A stretch of DNA of 64,000 nucleotides from Gorillibacterium timonense (GCF_001457415.1 NZ_LN881721.1:124001-188000), one strand, 5' to 3'. Counted from the first letter of the stretch, positions 17,477 to 25,624 are shown. A program made the numbers and translations. Notes: a model not told the origin generated them from the letters alone.

Positions 17477-18868
17477 ATGAAGCAATGGACGCTGGAGCAG
17501 GTCGATGAGATCCTGCAGGAGCATCGCAAGAAATTTCACAGCGGTTATACGCGGAGCGTGGAATTCCGCCTGGAGCAGCTCAAGAAGCTGTCGGACGCAA
17601 TCCGACGGAACGAGAAGCAGCTGCTGGAGGCGTTATATCAGGATCTGCACAAAAGCGAATTCGAGGCCTATTCGACGGAGATCGGCTATACGCTGGATAG
17701 CATCCGTTACATGAGCAAGCATTTGAAGCGGTGGATGAAGCCGCGCAGGGTAAGGACACCGTTCTACCATGGATTAGCCAAGAGTTATCTGCACAAAGAG
17801 CCCTACGGGACCGTTCTGATCATCGGGCCGTTCAATTATCCGTTCCAATTGCTGATCGAGCCTCTGATCGGGGCTATTGCGGCAGGGAACAGCGCAGTCT
17901 TGAAGCCTTCCGAGAATACCCCTGCAGTTACCGTCGTCGTCAAGAAGCTGATCAGCGAAACCTTTGACGAGACGTATATTCGAGTGATTGAAGGGGAGAA
18001 GGAAACCACCTCAGCGCTGATTCACGCTCCCTTCGACTACATCTTCTTTACGGGAAGCGTACCGGTCGGCAGGATCGTCATGGAAGCTGCGGCTCAAAAC
18101 CTCGTCCCCGTCACGCTTGAGCTCGGGGGCAAGAGCCCGGCTATCGTGGACCGTACCGCGAACCTCGACGCCGCAGCCAAACGGATCATTTGGGGCAAGA
18201 TGATGAATGCCGGGCAGACTTGTATCGCCCCGGACTATGTTCTGGCTCACGAGGAGATCAAAGAGGAATTGATCGCCCGAATGAAAACGGTCCTTGCGAG
18301 CTTCTTCGGACCGGATGCAAGACAGAGCAAGGACTTCGGCCGAATCGTCAATGAGCGGCAGTTTGACCGATTGGCCGCTATTCTGGAAGCGGACTCGGCT
18401 CGCGTGCTGTCAGGCGGGATGCTAGAGCGAGAGGAGCTTTACATCGAGCCGACTCTGCTCGATACGGCTTCCTGGTCAGACGCGGCCATGCAGGATGAGC
18501 TCTTTGGTCCGATCCTGCCGATTCTGAGCTTCCGGCAAGTGGAGGAAGCGATCGAGCAGGTGAACAGCCGGCCCAAGCCTCTTGCGCTGTATCTGTTTAC
18601 CGAAGACTCTCGCGTAGAGCAGGAAGTGCTCACTCGCGTATCCTTCGGTGGAGGCTGCGTGAACGATACGATCAGCCATGTGGCCAATCACCATCTGCCC
18701 TTCGGGGGAGTAGGGAACGCTGGGATTGGCGCTTATCACGGACCATACAGCTTCGAGCTGTTCTCCCATACGAAGAGCGTTCTGAGCAAGAGCACCAAAT
18801 TGGACATCCCCTTCTTATTTCCGCCTTATGGCGACAAGGTGAAGTGGGTTCGAAAGATCATGCGGTAA
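17477..18868 (+). CDS. Aldehyde dehydrogenase (class 3 type, YwdH-like)
   Basis: The 463-residue enzyme has the aldehyde dehydrogenase landmarks: IIGPFNYPFQ, FTGSVPVGR, LELGGKSP with the catalytic Glu, and NAGQTCIAPDY with the catalytic Cys around 245. It lacks the N-terminal extension of the 490-residue classes, like fatty/aromatic aldehyde dehydrogenases and coniferyl aldehyde dehydrogenases. It should oxidise medium-chain or aromatic aldehydes with NAD(P)+. AAAGGAGG stands before ATG 17477. It follows the ArsR gene and precedes a DUF1569 gene by 34 bases, so the three form an operon, maybe for aldehyde stress. Confidence 0.88.
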   Translation: MKQWTLEQVDEILQEHRKKFHSGYTRSVEFRLEQLKKLSDAIRRNEKQLLEALYQDLHKSEFEAYSTEIGYTLDSIRYMSKHLKRWMKPRRVRTPFYHGLAKSYLHKEPYGTVLIIGPFNYPFQLLIEPLIGAIAAGNSAVLKPSENTPAVTVVVKKLISETFDETYIRVIEGEKETTSALIHAPFDYIFFTGSVPVGRIVMEAAAQNLVPVTLELGGKSPAIVDRTANLDAAAKRIIWGKMMNAGQTCIAPDYVLAHEEIKEELIARMKTVLASFFGPDARQSKDFGRIVNERQFDRLAAILEADSARVLSGGMLEREELYIEPTLLDTASWSDAAMQDELFGPILPILSFRQVEEAIEQVNSRPKPLALYLFTEDSRVEQEVLTRVSFGGGCVNDTISHVANHHLPFGGVGNAGIGAYHGPYSFELFSHTKSVLSKSTKLDIPFLFPPYGDKVKWVRKIMR

Positions 18869-18902
18869 TGCAGGAAGGATGGCAAGAAGGAGGAGAAGGA
18901 GC

Positions 18903-19355
18903 ATGAACAACGTGCATTTTGCATCGCTGGATGAGGTGAAGAAAGAACTGTCGAGCCTGGAGGGATATGGCGTCATCCAGACCAAGCAATGGCCGCTCTA
19001 TGAGATTCTCGCCCATTGCGCCCAGACCATCGAATATTCCATGACCGGTTATCCGGTGCTGAAGCCCAAGCTGGTGAGGAAGACCATCGGGCGCGTGGCG
19101 ATCCGTAAATTTTTGAAGCAGGGCTATATGAAGCATGATTTGACGGCACATGTACCGGGTGGGGCCAAGATCCGTCGGCAGGGAACGGCCGAGGAAGGAA
19201 TCGAGCTGCTGCTGAAGGCCATCGACGCCTTCCAGGCGTACAAAGGGCCGTTGGCTCCCCATTTGATCTTCGGAGAACTGAGCAAGGAGGAGTATGATCT
19301 GTATTTCGCTATGCACATCGCGGATCATTTCTCCGAATTGGAGCTCGCCAGCTGA
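18903..19355 (+). CDS. DUF1569 (DinB-like) protein
   Basis: The 150-residue protein matches the DUF1569 pattern of the DinB four-helix fold: AHCAQTIEYSMTGYP near residue 38 and AMHIADHFSEL near the C-terminus give the usual metal-binding histidines. Such proteins are thought to be thiol- or metal-dependent transferases, but function is not established. ATG 18903 follows GAAGGAGGAGAAGG. It is the last gene of the ArsR-aldehyde dehydrogenase operon and ends at a strong terminator shared with the convergent pfpI-like gene. Confidence 0.75.
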   Translation: MNNVHFASLDEVKKELSSLEGYGVIQTKQWPLYEILAHCAQTIEYSMTGYPVLKPKLVRKTIGRVAIRKFLKQGYMKHDLTAHVPGGAKIRRQGTAEEGIELLLKAIDAFQAYKGPLAPHLIFGELSKEEYDLYFAMHIADHFSELELAS

Positions 19356-19372
19356 GCGCTAAAGTTTCGTAT

Positions 19373-19415
19373 AACAGGGTTAAGGCCATCCGCCAAGGAT
19401 GGCCTTAACCCTGTT
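19373..19415. terminator. Bidirectional hairpin between convergent genes
   Basis: AACAGGGTTAAGGCCATCC (19373-19391) and its perfect complement (19397-19415) form a 19-bp stem with a five-base loop. T tracts are weak, but the stem is very long. Confidence 0.75.
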
Positions 19416-19455
19416 GCAGACGCAAGCTGAATCGTATCGCCTTCAAAGGTCGAAA

Positions 19456-20115
19456 TTATTTGGTGAAGTACTCGATATCATCCTTGTAGTTGTCGTACGC
19501 CTTGGCATACTCCATGACTCGGGCTACTTCCAAGATAAAGGATTCCTCGTATCCGGCACGGCGCAGCAAGTGGAAGCCCATCTCCATACCCGATGCTATA
19601 CCGCCTGCAGTGATGATGCGGCCCGAATCGACGATGCGAGCTCTGCTGATCTTAGCGGCCGGTGCGATTTCTGCAAGACGATCAATCGGCACTTTGCCCA
19701 TATTGGTTTTCTCAATCCGGTCGGGTTCCTTCCGGTTTGTAGCGGCGATGCCGTCAAGAAGCCCCATGTTGCCATAAATCCAGGAACCTGTACATACGCT
19801 GGTCAGAAGAGTGGTTTCAGGCAAAGACTTGATAAATTCATGCAGCCGTTTGTTGTACGTTTCTTGTCTCGTACCAAAACCGCCGGGAATCAGAAAGGCA
19901 TCCATATCCGGCAAATCATTGAAGCTGTAATTCGGATGAACCACCAGTCCGGCCTGTGTTTGGATCGGTCTCATGGAATCTGCAACAAGAAAGGCGTCGA
20001 GCTCCGGATCCAATCTTCTGGCTACAGAGAATACTCCATAGGGAGCAGCGTAGTCGATAATTTCCGCATCTTTAAATACATATACACCCAAACGAAACCC
20101 ACTTTTTTTACTCAT
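19456..20115 (-). CDS. DJ-1/PfpI family protein (isonitrile-hydratase-like)
   Basis: The 219-residue protein has the DJ-1/PfpI fold: DAFLIPGGFG, then LLTSVCTGSWIYG carrying the nucleophilic Cys around residue 113, and ITAGGIASGMEMG. Among the subfamilies it looks closest to the isonitrile hydratase/AraC-associated class I amidotransferase-like group. The substrate is unknown. ATG 20115 lies eight bases after AGGAGG; ATG 20121 is too close. It is divergent from a GntR-family regulator at 20367, and both sides of the intergenic region carry CTAGTTATAT in opposite orientation, so that regulator is likely to control it. Confidence 0.83.
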   Translation of the reverse strand: MSKKSGFRLGVYVFKDAEIIDYAAPYGVFSVARRLDPELDAFLVADSMRPIQTQAGLVVHPNYSFNDLPDMDAFLIPGGFGTRQETYNKRLHEFIKSLPETTLLTSVCTGSWIYGNMGLLDGIAATNRKEPDRIEKTNMGKVPIDRLAEIAPAAKISRARIVDSGRIITAGGIASGMEMGFHLLRRAGYEESFILEVARVMEYAKAYDNYKDDIEYFTK

Positions 20116-20268
20116 GATCATTTCCTCCTAAGTATTTTTTTGTTTTTTGGGATGATTTCTTTCGTACCCAGTATGATCGTTGGAGGACTTCTGCCCTCTC
20201 TCTTCCTCTTTTGAAGAGATTCAGCCATTCTGTTAACACCTCTTTTTAAGTAATATATACATACTTGA

Positions 20269-20342
20269 CTAGTTATATAGTTTTTTATACTTTATGAACT
20301 TCTTTTTGTCAATGGGGAGGTAATGGATTATAATATAACTAG
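20269..20342. promoter_or_regulatory. Divergent control region with paired GntR-type operators
   Basis: CTAGTTATAT at 20269-20278 recurs as its reverse complement ATATAACTAG at 20333-20342. Between them lies a near-ideal plus-strand promoter: TTGTCA (20306-20311), 17-base spacer, TATAAT (20329-20334). The right operator overlaps the -10, so the GntR gene is likely autoregulated. Confidence 0.6.
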
Positions 20343-20366
20343 ATAACTATGAAATGAGGTTTATTT

Positions 20367-21362
20367 ATGAACCACAAAAGTTTAATGCTCCAAATTGATC
20401 CAAACTTGACCTTTAGCGTTAATACACAAATTAAAGAACAGCTCAAATGGCTGATTGGAACCGGTAAAATCGAACTCGGCGACATGCTGCCTGCAGCCGG
20501 TCAATTGGCTGATTCATTGGGACTTAATCGCAATACGGTGAATTGGGTTTATAATCAACTGCGCGACGAAGGCCTCGTCACTATGCATAAAGGACGTGGA
20601 ACGATCGTAAGCCACGGACCCAGGGTCGAACAGCTACGAAAAGAACGTGAGCCGATGCATCGTCTGCTCACCGAAACGATAAATAGCGCCCAAACGGAGG
20701 GGATGGAGCTTCAATCCTTTTTTATGGCGGGACTTGCTTATGTTCTTCTTCAGGATCCTTCTGGGGAGCAAGGGAGGCGAATCGTTCTTGTGGAATGCAA
20801 AGAACACGACTATCTCTTCTATCAGTCCGAGATCCAGCGGATCACTGGCTGTGAAGTGGATGTCGTGTTTACAGAGCAGTTGGCGAACGGAGAACGGCTG
20901 TCAGACGATGTGCTGACCGCTTCTGACATGATCATTACAACCGTCAATCATGCGGATGAAGTAAGGAAAATCATGGTAGGTCGGGATCTCCAGATTCATG
21001 TCATCGGCGCAACCCTTGAGCCGCAAACCTTGCTGAATCTGGCCAAGCTGAGTGAAGGCACTCAAGTCACCTTTGTGTGTCTGGGGAAAGCTGGCGGAGA
21101 ATGGATGGCTAGCCGAGTAGAGGATGCTGGAGTTCGCCAGATTCGTTCCCAGTCCCTTGGCATCGGGGATCAAGGCTTCGAACAGAACCTGGATAAGATC
21201 CGGCAATCGGATAAAATATACGCTTCTTCAGCTGCATTTCATCACATGCAAAACCTGGTGCCGGAGAAGGTGGAGCTTTACCCGATGCAGCTTGAAGCCA
21301 GCAGTGAAATCCTTCTTGAAGAATTGGCTGACTCCCTTGAAGCGAAGTCAGAGTCGAAATGA
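20367..21362 (+). CDS. GntR-family regulator with unusual C-terminal domain
   Basis: The first 75 residues form a GntR winged helix (LADSLGLNRNTVNWVYNQLR, then DEGLVTMHKGRGTIV). The remaining 250 residues are neither UTRA, FCD nor an aminotransferase domain; they look like an alpha/beta fold (RIVLVECKEHDYLFYQSEIQ, DMIITTVNHADEV) that could bind an effector. I do not recognise it. ATG 20367 follows GAAATGAGGT. It is divergent from the DJ-1/PfpI gene and has a matching operator at each promoter, so it probably represses both. Confidence 0.78.
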   Translation: MNHKSLMLQIDPNLTFSVNTQIKEQLKWLIGTGKIELGDMLPAAGQLADSLGLNRNTVNWVYNQLRDEGLVTMHKGRGTIVSHGPRVEQLRKEREPMHRLLTETINSAQTEGMELQSFFMAGLAYVLLQDPSGEQGRRIVLVECKEHDYLFYQSEIQRITGCEVDVVFTEQLANGERLSDDVLTASDMIITTVNHADEVRKIMVGRDLQIHVIGATLEPQTLLNLAKLSEGTQVTFVCLGKAGGEWMASRVEDAGVRQIRSQSLGIGDQGFEQNLDKIRQSDKIYASSAAFHHMQNLVPEKVELYPMQLEASSEILLEELADSLEAKSESK

Positions 21363-21573
21363 GTAGCAAAAAGCTCGCTAACCCAATCAAGGGTCTCGTT
21401 TGCCCCTTGCCATTGTACGGTGAATCCTGCCATGAATTACGACGAGTTTTCTCAGCCGTGTAAAGTTGCATTAAAATATTCACGGCCTATATCCCATCCA
21501 ATCCCCATGATATCCTTGCCCTAGATCAGATGCGCACCTGATGTGACTAAGACAAGGGAAAGGGTGGTAGAAG
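21363..21573. other. Intergenic region, no gene seen
   Basis: About 210 bases between the GntR gene and the kinase-like gene. I see no reading frame encoding the missing N-terminal lobe of the kinase-like protein, no clear terminator hairpin and no strong promoter match. Confidence 0.4.
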
Positions 21574-22278
21574 ATGAGTAAGGACACGATCATTAGATCG
21601 ATGCTTTCGGAGAAGGTTAGCATGACGCCGAATGGATTTGTATCCGATCAATTAACCCCGGAGCAGTTTGCGGAATGCCACGAATTGTTTTTTGACAAGA
21701 TCTTGGAGATTCATTCGTCTGATCTGGCGGGAGTAGAGGGCTACGGTTCGTTTAATGAGGAATGCCGAACGGAGTATGGGACCTGCAGGGAGTTTCTGAT
21801 CGATACATTCGCGGATGATCAAGAGGGTTACTGGTACAATTGGAAGGAGACGTTCGAGACAACGGTTCTCGAGCGTGATTTCTTCGAAACCTACTACGAG
21901 GAAATGAAAAGCCGAATTTCTTATTGCGAAGGGAAACGTTATCTGGTTAATAACAACACGTTTTTCGTGAATATGATCACGGACGGCAAGACGACGGTCG
22001 GATTTCCCGATTGGAGCCGATCCGGCATCTGTGATTTCCTTCTCGATTTTGCCATTATGGACTTGAACAAGCCGTATCTGCGCATCCCGGAATTGTTGGT
22101 CGAGTACTCCAAGAAAAGAGGCATCGTCATACCGGATTTTCAAGAACGATTCCTATGCATGGCCTATTATAAAGGGATCGACGTCCTGCGTTGGCATGCA
22201 TCGATTGATGACAAGGAGTCTTGCACGACCATCATGAAATCCATCGGCGAACTGAAAGATCGAATCTACGTCTTATAA
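21574..22278 (+). CDS. Aminoglycoside-phosphotransferase-like protein lacking the N-lobe and catalytic Asp
   Basis: The 234-residue product aligns by eye with the C-terminal two thirds of hygromycin/aminoglycoside phosphotransferases: EGYGSFNEECRTEYG, then a WREFL-type stretch, then LERDFFETYYEEM. Where active enzymes have HGD at the catalytic loop, this protein reads VNNNTFFVN, so both the catalytic Asp and its His are replaced by Asn. The later metal-binding Asp survives in GFPDWSRSG. The ATP-binding N-lobe of about 100 residues is absent. It has its own GGAAAGGGTGG ribosome site, so it is either an expressed pseudoenzyme or a decaying fragment. A CD3324-type gene follows 12 bases later. 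Confidence 0.7.
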   Translation: MSKDTIIRSMLSEKVSMTPNGFVSDQLTPEQFAECHELFFDKILEIHSSDLAGVEGYGSFNEECRTEYGTCREFLIDTFADDQEGYWYNWKETFETTVLERDFFETYYEEMKSRISYCEGKRYLVNNNTFFVNMITDGKTTVGFPDWSRSGICDFLLDFAIMDLNKPYLRIPELLVEYSKKRGIVIPDFQERFLCMAYYKGIDVLRWHASIDDKESCTTIMKSIGELKDRIYVL

Positions 22279-22290
22279 TGGGTGAGCAGG

Positions 22291-23010
22291 ATGAAATACG
22301 AAAATGCCAGCGACATCCTTCCTGAGAATCTCTTAAAAGAAATCCAGAAGTACGCGGCGGGGAAACTCCTGTACATCCCTTCCGGGGATGAAAAAAAGGC
22401 ATGGGGCGAAACGTCCGGGTATCGGGAGCAGCTGCAGAGACGCAACATCATGATTCGCAATAAGTATGCCCATGGGCTCACGGTATCGGAGCTTGCGGAC
22501 GAATACTTTCTATCCTTGGATTCCATCAAGAAGATCATCTACTCGAAGAGCGGCGATAAGCAGCTAACGTACTCTCCGACGCTGGAATCAGCCGTGCACT
22601 ACACGAATGCAGGGATGATCGAAGAGTGGGTTCAATGTTATTTGCTGCTTACCCGGAAAGCCGCTCCTCTCGTAGAGGATTTCCTGAAAGATGCCCCCCT
22701 CTATTTCGGGGTCGTTAAGTTACCGCTGCGGCTCATCGAGCGCGAAGGCGGCGATAGTGGGGGGGATCTGGCGGGGGATCTGGCGGGGGATCTGGCGGGC
22801 GATCCCGATGGCGATTCTCTACTCGCTCCCCCGCCGCTGCTTATTCAGTACGAGGAAGGAAAGTTTACTAGCACCGTCCAGCGAGGGCTGTTGGCCTCAT
22901 TAAAACAACGCAAAGTAAATGCGTATCCGTCCATCATCGTTCTGCGAAGCAATCAGGAGTATAAACGATTCATGAAACACTATGGAAACATCTTCTTTTA
23001 TGTGGAATGA
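22291..23010 (+). CDS. CD3324-family protein with C-terminal extension
   Basis: Residues 1-90 match the CD3324 family: MKYENASDILPENLLKEIQK, GKLLYIPSGD, WGETSGYREQL and LTVSELADEYFLSLDSIKKI, the last being a helix-turn-helix of the Mor-activator type. The usual family protein ends there. Here another 150 residues follow, with a Gly-Asp-Leu-Ala repeat (GDLAGDLAGDLAGDPDGD) around residue 155 and a C-terminal alpha/beta part of unknown type. A DNA-binding role is likely from the helix-turn-helix. ATG 22291 is preferred to the GTG nine bases upstream. It follows the kinase-like gene by 12 bases. Confidence 0.7.
   Translation: MKYENASDILPENLLKEIQKYAAGKLLYIPSGDEKKAWGETSGYREQLQRRNIMIRNKYAHGLTVSELADEYFLSLDSIKKIIYSKSGDKQLTYSPTLESAVHYTNAGMIEEWVQCYLLLTRKAAPLVEDFLKDAPLYFGVVKLPLRLIEREGGDSGGDLAGDLAGDLAGDPDGDSLLAPPPLLIQYEEGKFTSTVQRGLLASLKQRKVNAYPSIIVLRSNQEYKRFMKHYGNIFFYVE
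22761..22796 (+). repeat. Three tandem copies of a 12-bp unit inside the CD3324-type gene
   Basis: GGGGGATCTGGC is repeated exactly three times and encodes GDLA units in frame; a degenerate fourth unit (GGGCGATCCCGA) follows. Since 12 is a multiple of three, slippage would change length without breaking the frame. Confidence 0.85.
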
Positions 23011-23203
23011 GCATAGGGGTTCATGGACGAAGGGCAGAAAGGGGCCGTCCCGCAAGGGGCGGCCCTCATGCGCTTTCAACTCAACAGCCATAATTGTCGA
23101 ACGCAGAACCGAACGCAAAGGAAGATAATTTTTCGCTGAAAGCGGTATTCTCCATTGATAAAGGGTTGGGTTGACGCTATGGTGAGGGGGAGTCTGTAAA
23201 ATA

Positions 23204-24046
23204 GTGAAACACGATCCCTTTCCTAAAGGAGCTGCACCCTCTGTGCCGGAGAAGAAACCACTAGATTACTTGAAACGAATCGAAAAGCTGGAGCTAGAGC
23301 TCACCCAATTGAATGCTAGCCGCTCGCTGGTTCCTGTCGAGAGGCAGCTCGAAGTCCTGCGCTTGGGGAGCTCCCTCTTGCTTCGGGATCAGACAGATCC
23401 GTCCTCACCTTATTACAATCGAATCAAAGGCTTCGGAGCGCAAGACCTTCCGGAGCTGGATCAACTGCTTAGCCATTATCCGAATGCCGCTCCCTGTTTC
23501 GATATGACCCCGAACCACATGATCGAAGAGGTAACTCACGCTTTATCCGAAAAGGGATTTTATCCCGTCGAGCAGCTTGCCTTTCTGTACACTCATCCCT
23601 CGAACGAGTCAGTAACGACCTCGGGGTTAACGATTGAACGGGTAACGGAGGGGAGTGCGGAGGAATTTGTCGGGTGGATTGGGCAGTCCATGGGCGGCAT
23701 AGAGATCAGCAGAGACATGCTGGTGCGGTCCAAGCCGTATTTTCACAGACCTGATTTTCTGAATTATATGCTTAGAATAGATGGGAATCCCGCAGCGATG
23801 GCATCGCTTTTCCTTAGTGGAGAAGAGGGCTACCTGGCCAATGACTACACCTTCGAGCCCTATCGAGGCAGGGGCTGTCAATTGGCTTTGCTTCAGCAGC
23901 GGCTTGCCGATGCCGTGAAGCTGGGAGTGAAGACGGTGTATACCGATGTAGAGTTCGGCTCAATCAGCCACGGAAATATGGGCAAGGTCGGGTTTAAGAC
24001 CGCCTTTCTCAATACGTTCTGGATGAAGAAGCCGGACAACCGATAA
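23204..24046 (+). CDS. GNAT family N-acetyltransferase
   Basis: The 280-residue protein has a C-terminal GNAT domain (about 140-280) with the acetyl-CoA loop YRGRGCQLALLQQR and a substrate-side beta strand before it (AMASLFLSGEEGYLANDYTF). The N-terminal 140 residues form a second, more divergent domain, as in two-lobed GNAT proteins. The acceptor is unknown. The GTG at 23204 has GAGGGGGAG 11 bases upstream, a slightly long spacing. It is flanked by regulatory or unrelated genes and ends at a clear terminator. Confidence 0.78.
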   Translation: MKHDPFPKGAAPSVPEKKPLDYLKRIEKLELELTQLNASRSLVPVERQLEVLRLGSSLLLRDQTDPSSPYYNRIKGFGAQDLPELDQLLSHYPNAAPCFDMTPNHMIEEVTHALSEKGFYPVEQLAFLYTHPSNESVTTSGLTIERVTEGSAEEFVGWIGQSMGGIEISRDMLVRSKPYFHRPDFLNYMLRIDGNPAAMASLFLSGEEGYLANDYTFEPYRGRGCQLALLQQRLADAVKLGVKTVYTDVEFGSISHGNMGKVGFKTAFLNTFWMKKPDNR

Positions 24047-24066
24047 ATTTCGATAATCCTTCCTTG

Positions 24067-24093
24067 ACCTTGAAGAGACCTTCAAGGTTTTTT
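24067..24093 (+). terminator. Rho-independent terminator after the GNAT gene
   Basis: ACCTTGAAG (24067-24075) and CTTCAAGGT (24080-24088) form the stem; TTTTTTG follows. Confidence 0.85.
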
Positions 24094-24209
24094 GTTATAT
24101 TCACCCTCATCATTCTTTTAAGCCTTGCGGCGGCTCATGGGTCCTCTTTCGAATATTATTAATCTGGGGAAGCAAAAAACCTAAAATCTTATCGATTTTC
24201 CTGCAAATC

Positions 24210-24238
24210 TTTACTTTGTTTTAGCGAATAACTAAAAT
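24210..24238 (+). promoter_or_regulatory. lrp-lysE promoter with overlapping inverted repeat
   Basis: TTTACT (24210-24215), a 17-base spacer and TAAAAT (24233-24238) form the promoter. TTTTAG (24219-24224) and CTAAAA (24232-24237) form an inverted repeat across the spacer and -10, a plausible site for the Lrp-type regulator itself. Confidence 0.5.
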
Positions 24239-24263
24239 GGCATTAATTAATTGAAGCGCGGGG

Positions 24264-24713
24264 GTGACAGGTACGGATAAGACAGACTTAAAAATTATTG
24301 ACGCTCTAAAAGAAAACGGGAGGGCAACGGCATCCGAGATAAGCCGAAAAGTAAACCTCTCGGTTCCGGCTGTCTCAGAAAGAATAAGGAAAATGGAGGA
24401 AGCGGAGGTCATTGAGAACTACACCGTAAAGGTAAACCGAGAAAAGCTTAACTATAAGCTGCTGGTGTTTATCTTTGTCATCGTTGACGAGACGGACAAT
24501 ATTGAGAATTTCAGGAAAACCGTCGTTCAATATCCTTCCGTGCTCGAATGTCATCACTTGGCCGGCGAATATGACTATTTATTAAAGGTGCTCTTGGAAG
24601 ATACGAAAGCTCTGGAGCAGTTTATCTCTCATCAGCTGCGGGCAATAAAAGGCGTCAACAAGATCAACACGACCATCGCTCTCTCCACCTTAAAGGAAAG
24701 CATCAATGTGTAA
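24264..24713 (+). CDS. Lrp/AsnC-family transcriptional regulator
   Basis: The 149-residue protein has the Lrp layout: an N-terminal helix-turn-helix (LKIIDALKENGRATASEISR, then VNLSVPAVSERIRKMEE) and a C-terminal RAM/ActR-type effector domain (VLECHHLAGEYDYLLKVLLE). Proteins of this family bind amino acids. The LysE-type exporter gene overlaps its stop codon (TAATG), so the pair should sense and export an amino acid. The GTG start at 24264 has only a weak ribosome site. Confidence 0.88.
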   Translation: MTGTDKTDLKIIDALKENGRATASEISRKVNLSVPAVSERIRKMEEAEVIENYTVKVNREKLNYKLLVFIFVIVDETDNIENFRKTVVQYPSVLECHHLAGEYDYLLKVLLEDTKALEQFISHQLRAIKGVNKINTTIALSTLKESINV

Positions 24714-25333
24714 TGGCGTACAAAATGATGGTTAAGGGCTTTCGATTTGGTATGGTATTGCAAGTTGCCATCGGTCCAGTCTGCCTGTTCATTTTTCAAA
24801 CGGGATCTACAAGCGGGTTTGCCTTAGCGGAGACAGGAGTACTGGGGATTACAATCGTGGACGGCCTTTTTATTTTGGCAGCTATTCTGGGTCTCGCCTC
24901 GCTCATGGATAGGAAAAATGTCAAAGCGGTTCTTCGTGGATTCGGTGCCGTCATCTTATGCGTGTTTGGACTAAGCACGATCTTGAGTGCGTTTGATCTC
25001 TCGATTCTGCCAAGCTTAAGCCTGCCGAGCCAGCCGGGTTCAACGAGCATTTTCCTTCGTGCCATGCTGCTTACCCTGTCTAATCCGCTTACGGTCCTGT
25101 TTTGGGCAGGAGCATTTTCAGCCAAAATCGCAGAGGAGGAGCTGCAAAAAAGCGATATGCTCGCATATGGCTTTGGCGCCGTCCTGTCCACCCTTGTTTT
25201 CTTAACTCTTATTGCTTGGTTGGGAAGCGTGCTGCAAACCTTCCTATCCGCATCTGCAATCCAGATCTTGAATGTGCTTGTGGGCGTCTTCTTGATCTTT
25301 TTCGGCATGAGGATGATGTTCCGTAAAGGATAG
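24713..25333 (+). CDS. LysE-family amino-acid exporter
   Basis: The 206-residue protein has about six hydrophobic helices and the LysE/RhtB opening (GFRFGMVLQVAIGPVCLFIF), with the conserved LSNPLTVLFWAG segment around residue 125. It should export an amino acid or derivative across the membrane. The ATG overlaps the stop of the Lrp gene and TAAAGGAAAG serves as ribosome site, so translation is coupled. A terminator follows at 25421. Confidence 0.88.
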   Translation: MAYKMMVKGFRFGMVLQVAIGPVCLFIFQTGSTSGFALAETGVLGITIVDGLFILAAILGLASLMDRKNVKAVLRGFGAVILCVFGLSTILSAFDLSILPSLSLPSQPGSTSIFLRAMLLTLSNPLTVLFWAGAFSAKIAEEELQKSDMLAYGFGAVLSTLVFLTLIAWLGSVLQTFLSASAIQILNVLVGVFLIFFGMRMMFRKG

Positions 25334-25420
25334 ACGATCGAAGCGCAAACCAGAAGCTTGGCTCCCCACTGGCGAATGGGTTTCGCCTTTCCTGATTCTT
25401 GTATAGAGTTGTTACCATGT

Positions 25421-25450
25421 CCGTGCAGCTTGAACTGCACGGGCTTTTTT
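25421..25450 (+). terminator. Rho-independent terminator after lysE-type gene
   Basis: CCGTGCAG (25421-25428) pairs with CTGCACGG (25435-25442), followed by GCTTTTTT. Confidence 0.85.
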
Positions 25451-25555
25451 GCGGGCATTTTCTAGGTTATGGAAGTATAATGTCAGAATATATGACACAA
25501 AAGTCGAATGTAATCGTTTTATGTAAAAAATATTGACCTAAATTGTGAAAAATTA

Positions 25556-25584
25556 TTGACGGAGGGTGGGGGATGGGGTATATT
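25556..25584 (+). promoter_or_regulatory. Promoter of the rpiR-amidase-opp operon
   Basis: TTGACG (25556-25561) and TATATT (25579-25584) are separated by 17 bases. Confidence 0.6.
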
Positions 25585-25605
25585 TTAAACAATTCAAAGA
25601 AGTGA

Positions 25606-25619
25606 ATGAAAAATTTCAT
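25606..25619. promoter_or_regulatory. Possible RpiR operator
   Basis: ATGAAA-AA-TTTCAT is an inverted repeat just downstream of the promoter and six bases before the regulator's start. Autoregulation is inferred from position only. Confidence 0.4.
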
Positions 25620-25624
25620 ATAGA

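Noticed and set aside
22740-22810. CRISPR or minisatellite array
   Set aside because: Only three 12-bp units without spacers, in frame inside a coding region.
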